Part shown: in pieces, positions 61,683 through 64,000 of the stretch
Numbering within the stretch: the stretch's first letter is position 1
How the letters are laid out: each line of letters begins with the position of its first letter
Source of the DNA: an uncultured Candidatus Melainabacteria bacterium
Lineage (GTDB): Bacteria; Cyanobacteriota; Vampirovibrionia; Gastranaerophilales; Gastranaerophilaceae
Direction: 5' to 3'
Assembly: GCA_934700335.1 (NCBI GenBank)
Contig: CAKUXM010000001.1
Coordinates: 186,001 to 250,000, forward strand
DNA: 64,000 nt
Program-made: the position numbers and the translations under genes
Notes under the pieces: model-generated
What the model saw: only the letters and a program-made list of their open reading frames with translations
Databases searched by the model: none
Told to the model about the DNA's origin: nothing

Positions 61683-62936
61683 ATGGGACAAACAATAGCA
61701 GAAAAAATTATATCAAAACACGTAGGACACGAGGTTAAAGTCGGAGAACTTGTAATTGCAAAAGTTGATGTTGCAGCAGTTCAAGACGGAACGGGTCCAT
61801 TGATGTGTAACGAATTCAAAAAATTAGGTAAAGACAAATTAGCAAACCCTGAACGCTCAATATTATTTATTGACCACGCTGCACCAAGCCCAAGAAAAGA
61901 ACTTTCAAATACTCACACGGTATTGAGAGAATTTGCAAAACAATATGGAGCAATTCTTTCAGAAGTGGGAGAAGGGGTCTGTCATCAAAGACTTGTTGAA
62001 ACATATGTAAACCCTATGGAAATACTTGTAGGTGCTGATTCACACACTTGCACATCAGGCGCATTAGGCGCATTTGCAACTGGAATGGGCTCAACTGATA
62101 TTGCAGTAGCTATGGCTCTTGGTAAAACTTGGTTAAAAGTTCCTGCAACCTTCAAAGTTGAAGTTAATGGAGAATTTCCAAAAGGGGTCTATGCAAAAGA
62201 TTTAATTTTGCATTTGATTGGCACAATCGGCGCTGACGGAGCAACTTACAAGGCTTTAGAATTTTCTGGCTCAACTATCGATAATATGGATATGGCAGAT
62301 AGATTTACTATCGCAAATATGGCAGTTGAAGCAGGCGCTAAGGCTGGATTATTTCCAACAGACGAAAAAACAAAAGCATTTTTAGAAGAAAGAGGCAGAG
62401 GAGATAAGTTTGTAGAAGTTAAACCTGACGAAGATGCAGTTTATGAAAGAGTTATTAAAATTGATGCTTCTCAACTTAAACCAACTGTTTCTTGTCCTCA
62501 TACAGTTGATAACACAAAAACCGTTGACGAATTAAAAGATGTGAAAGTTAATCAAGTATTCATAGGAACTTGTACAAACGGTAGAATTGAAGACTTGAGA
62601 GTTGCAGCAGAAATTTTGAAAGGTAAAAAAGTTAATCCTGACGTAAGATTACTTGTTGCACCTGCATCAAGAGATGTATTCAAACAAGCTCTAAAAGAAG
62701 GTTTAATCGAAATCTTTGTAGACAGCGGTGCTGCAATTGTTACAAGCGGTTGCGGGCCATGTGTCGGTGTTCATGCCGGAATTTTAGGAGATGGAGAAGT
62801 TTGTCTTGCGACACAAAACAGAAATTTTCAAGGCAGAATGGGCAATACAAAAGGATTTATCTATTTAGCAAGTCCAGCGGTTGCTGCATACAGTGCAATT
62901 AAAGGTTATATAGCAGATGTAAGAGAGGTGTTATAA
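61683..62936 (+). CDS. Aconitase / homoaconitase / isopropylmalate dehydratase, large subunit
   Basis: A protein of 417 residues of the LeuC type. Cluster-binding cysteines are in IGTCTNGRIEDLRVA and TSGCGPCVGVHAG; VGADSHTCTSGALGAFATGMGSTD is the substrate-cluster region. It binds a 4Fe-4S cluster and isomerises a 2-hydroxy tricarboxylate. Linked to a citrate/homocitrate-type synthase, so citrate or homocitrate is a likelier substrate than isopropylmalate. Overlaps the next gene by 1 nt. Confidence 0.9.
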   Translation: MGQTIAEKIISKHVGHEVKVGELVIAKVDVAAVQDGTGPLMCNEFKKLGKDKLANPERSILFIDHAAPSPRKELSNTHTVLREFAKQYGAILSEVGEGVCHQRLVETYVNPMEILVGADSHTCTSGALGAFATGMGSTDIAVAMALGKTWLKVPATFKVEVNGEFPKGVYAKDLILHLIGTIGADGATYKALEFSGSTIDNMDMADRFTIANMAVEAGAKAGLFPTDEKTKAFLEERGRGDKFVEVKPDEDAVYERVIKIDASQLKPTVSCPHTVDNTKTVDELKDVKVNQVFIGTCTNGRIEDLRVAAEILKGKKVNPDVRLLVAPASRDVFKQALKEGLIEIFVDSGAAIVTSGCGPCVGVHAGILGDGEVCLATQNRNFQGRMGNTKGFIYLASPAVAAYSAIKGYIADVREVL

Positions 62937-63424
62937 TGGGAAAAGTTTTTAAATTTGGCGATAATATTTCAACAGACCACATAGCTCCAGGAAGATTATT
63001 TCACTTGCGTTCTGATTTAAAAGAATTTTCGAAACACGTGCTTGAAGATGCAGACCCAGAATTTGCATCAAAAATGAAAGAGGGCGACTTCGTTGTTGCA
63101 GGTAACAACTTTGGTCTGGGCTCATCAAGAGAACACGCACCTCAAATCATTAAAATTGCCGGCGTTAGAGCAGTTTTAGCAAAAAGCTTTGCAAGAATTT
63201 TCTACAGAAATTCTATCAACATCGGTTTACTTTTAATTGAATGCGACACTGATAAAATCAATGCAGGGGACGAATTAGACCTTGATTTGCAAAACGGTGT
63301 AGTTAAAGATTTAACACAAAATATTGAAATTAAATTTCAACCACTTCCAGACGTTATGATTAAACTTTTAAATGAAGGTGGGTTGATTGAACACATCAAA
63401 AAACATGGAGATTTAGAACTATAA
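62936..63424 (+). CDS. Aconitase / homoaconitase / isopropylmalate dehydratase, small subunit
   Basis: A LeuD-type swivelling subunit of 162 residues: FGDNISTDHIAPGRLF at the start and VAGNNFGLGSSREHAPQIIK, the substrate-recognition loop. The YNG/YLRG-type loop that sets specificity reads HLRSD here. It starts within the large subunit stop codon (TAATG) and ends the same way into the next gene. Confidence 0.9.
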   Translation: MGKVFKFGDNISTDHIAPGRLFHLRSDLKEFSKHVLEDADPEFASKMKEGDFVVAGNNFGLGSSREHAPQIIKIAGVRAVLAKSFARIFYRNSINIGLLLIECDTDKINAGDELDLDLQNGVVKDLTQNIEIKFQPLPDVMIKLLNEGGLIEHIKKHGDLEL

Positions 63425-64000
63425 TGAAAAAAGTAACTCTTATAAACGGTGATGGAATAGGACCAGAAATAACTGATGCAGTAGTAAAAATCATTGAAGC
63501 ATCAGGGTTAAAAATTGATTGGGAATTACAAACGGCAGGTGCTGATGTGATTGAACAAGAGGGAACTCCGTTACCTGAAAGAGTTATAGAGTCAATAAAA
63601 AGAAACAAAGTTGCATTAAAAGCACCCGTTACAACTCCTATTGGAAAAGGTTTCAGAAGCGTAAACGTACAACTTCGTAAAGCACTTGATTTGTATTCAA
63701 ACCTTCGTCCTTGCAAAAACATTGATGGTATTAAAACTCGTTTTGATAATGTTGATTTGGTTATCGTAAGAGAAAACACAGAAGATTTGTACGCAGGGAT
63801 TGAAAGACAAGTTGACGAAGACCACGCAGAAAGCATTAAAACAATTTCAAGAGAAGCCTCATTGCGTATTGCAAAATTTGCATTTGATTACGCAGTAAAA
63901 TACGGCAGAAAAAAGGTTACGGCGGTAACAAAAGCAAATATTTGCAAATTAACAGACGGACTATTTTTAACTTGTTGTAAAGAAGTAAAAGAACAATATC
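63424..64000 (+). CDS. Isocitrate/homoisocitrate dehydrogenase type enzyme, 3' end outside window
   Basis: 192 complete codons run to the window edge. TLINGDGIGPEITDAVVKII at the start, KAPVTTPIGKGFRSVNVQLR, and VRENTEDLYAGIERQ are the hallmark of NAD-dependent isocitrate dehydrogenases, with Ser/Asn of the substrate loop in FRSVN. It oxidatively decarboxylates the product of the preceding two subunits to a 2-oxo acid. The ATG overlaps the small-subunit stop by one base. Confidence 0.88.
   Translation, partial: MKKVTLINGDGIGPEITDAVVKIIEASGLKIDWELQTAGADVIEQEGTPLPERVIESIKRNKVALKAPVTTPIGKGFRSVNVQLRKALDLYSNLRPCKNIDGIKTRFDNVDLVIVRENTEDLYAGIERQVDEDHAESIKTISREASLRIAKFAFDYAVKYGRKKVTAVTKANICKLTDGLFLTCCKEVKEQY

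Noticed and set aside
61683..63424. Plain leucine biosynthesis genes leuC/leuD
   Set aside because: They are linked to a homocitrate/Re-citrate-type synthase without the LeuA regulatory domain and to an isocitrate-type dehydrogenase, so the leucine assignment is not favoured, though not excluded.
1..64000. CRISPR array, rRNA operon or insertion sequence with transposase
   Set aside because: No regularly spaced repeats, no rRNA sequence and no transposase-like protein were seen.

Overview
This is AT-rich DNA with densely packed genes, envelope proteins carrying TonB-like C-termini (suggesting a diderm cell), and many proteins of no broad family. Several of these open with a short N-terminus of the type 'M-[KN]-[IV]-S-P-[IF]' followed by an 'xF(K)G' motif. 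I associate that signature with uncultured gut Gastranaerophilales (Melainabacteria/Vampirovibrionia, the non-photosynthetic sister group of Cyanobacteria). The assignment is an inference; a ribosomal-protein tree would settle it.

Layout. 1-1.8 kb: the edge of an integrated T7-like podovirus (portal protein cut by the window edge, a gp7.3-like tail assembly protein, one small gene). 1.8-2.3 kb: an attachment region with two tRNA/tmRNA 3'-end fragments, each followed by a terminator, plus a tandem 11-bp repeat. 2.3-8.4 kb: ClC chloride transporter, WYL regulator, a partner-switching pair (membrane RsbU-type phosphatase with a fused kinase-like ATPase domain, and a STAS antagonist), and ferritin. 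8.5-18 kb: two unusual GH13 amylase-like enzymes with two lineage-specific membrane-associated proteins. 18-28 kb: cupin, serpin-like lipoprotein, small secreted protein, Hsp20, MFS transporter, UshA-like phosphoesterase without a signal peptide, ferredoxin-nitroreductase, ABC-F ATPase, EF-hand protein, secreted vWA protein. 28.2-33.6 kb: a six-gene leftward operon of membrane and secreted proteins (two with TonB-like C-termini, one vWA, one multi-pass protein with an FHA-like front end). I cannot assign it to a known system, and it is my main candidate for something new. 33.7-36.6 kb: uracil-DNA glycosylase, Dps-like ferritin, a small membrane-anchored protein, and tRNA-Gln with a duplicated 3' end. 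36.6-41 kb: CCA-adding enzyme and a large SF1 helicase fused to a PD-(D/E)xK nuclease.

41-53 kb is housekeeping: yceD-rpmF-plsX-fabD-fabG-acpP-fabF (no fabH), tpiA, rsmI, and ffh-rplS-rbgA-rnhB. A small HTH gene and a small membrane protein gene sit between 19-bp inverted repeats at 48.3-49.1 kb. 53.8-58.4 kb: a 51-residue AbrB-like gene divergent from a tiny hydrophobic peptide gene, a third amylase-like enzyme, an acyl-CoA ligase, and a DUF1836 regulator. 58.5-64 kb: a tight operon of a DUF4914-like P-loop protein, a homocitrate/Re-citrate-synthase-type enzyme, aconitase-type large and small subunits, and an isocitrate-dehydrogenase-type enzyme that runs off the window. Together these look like a route from oxaloacetate and acetyl-CoA to 2-oxoglutarate, or the equivalent homocitrate branch.

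Two sequence-level themes recur. Long, nearly perfect palindromic hairpins close most transcription units, often with a GGCGAA outer stem. Several genes have a -10 box only 6-9 nt before the ATG and no Shine-Dalgarno sequence, which suggests leaderless or nearly leaderless mRNAs.
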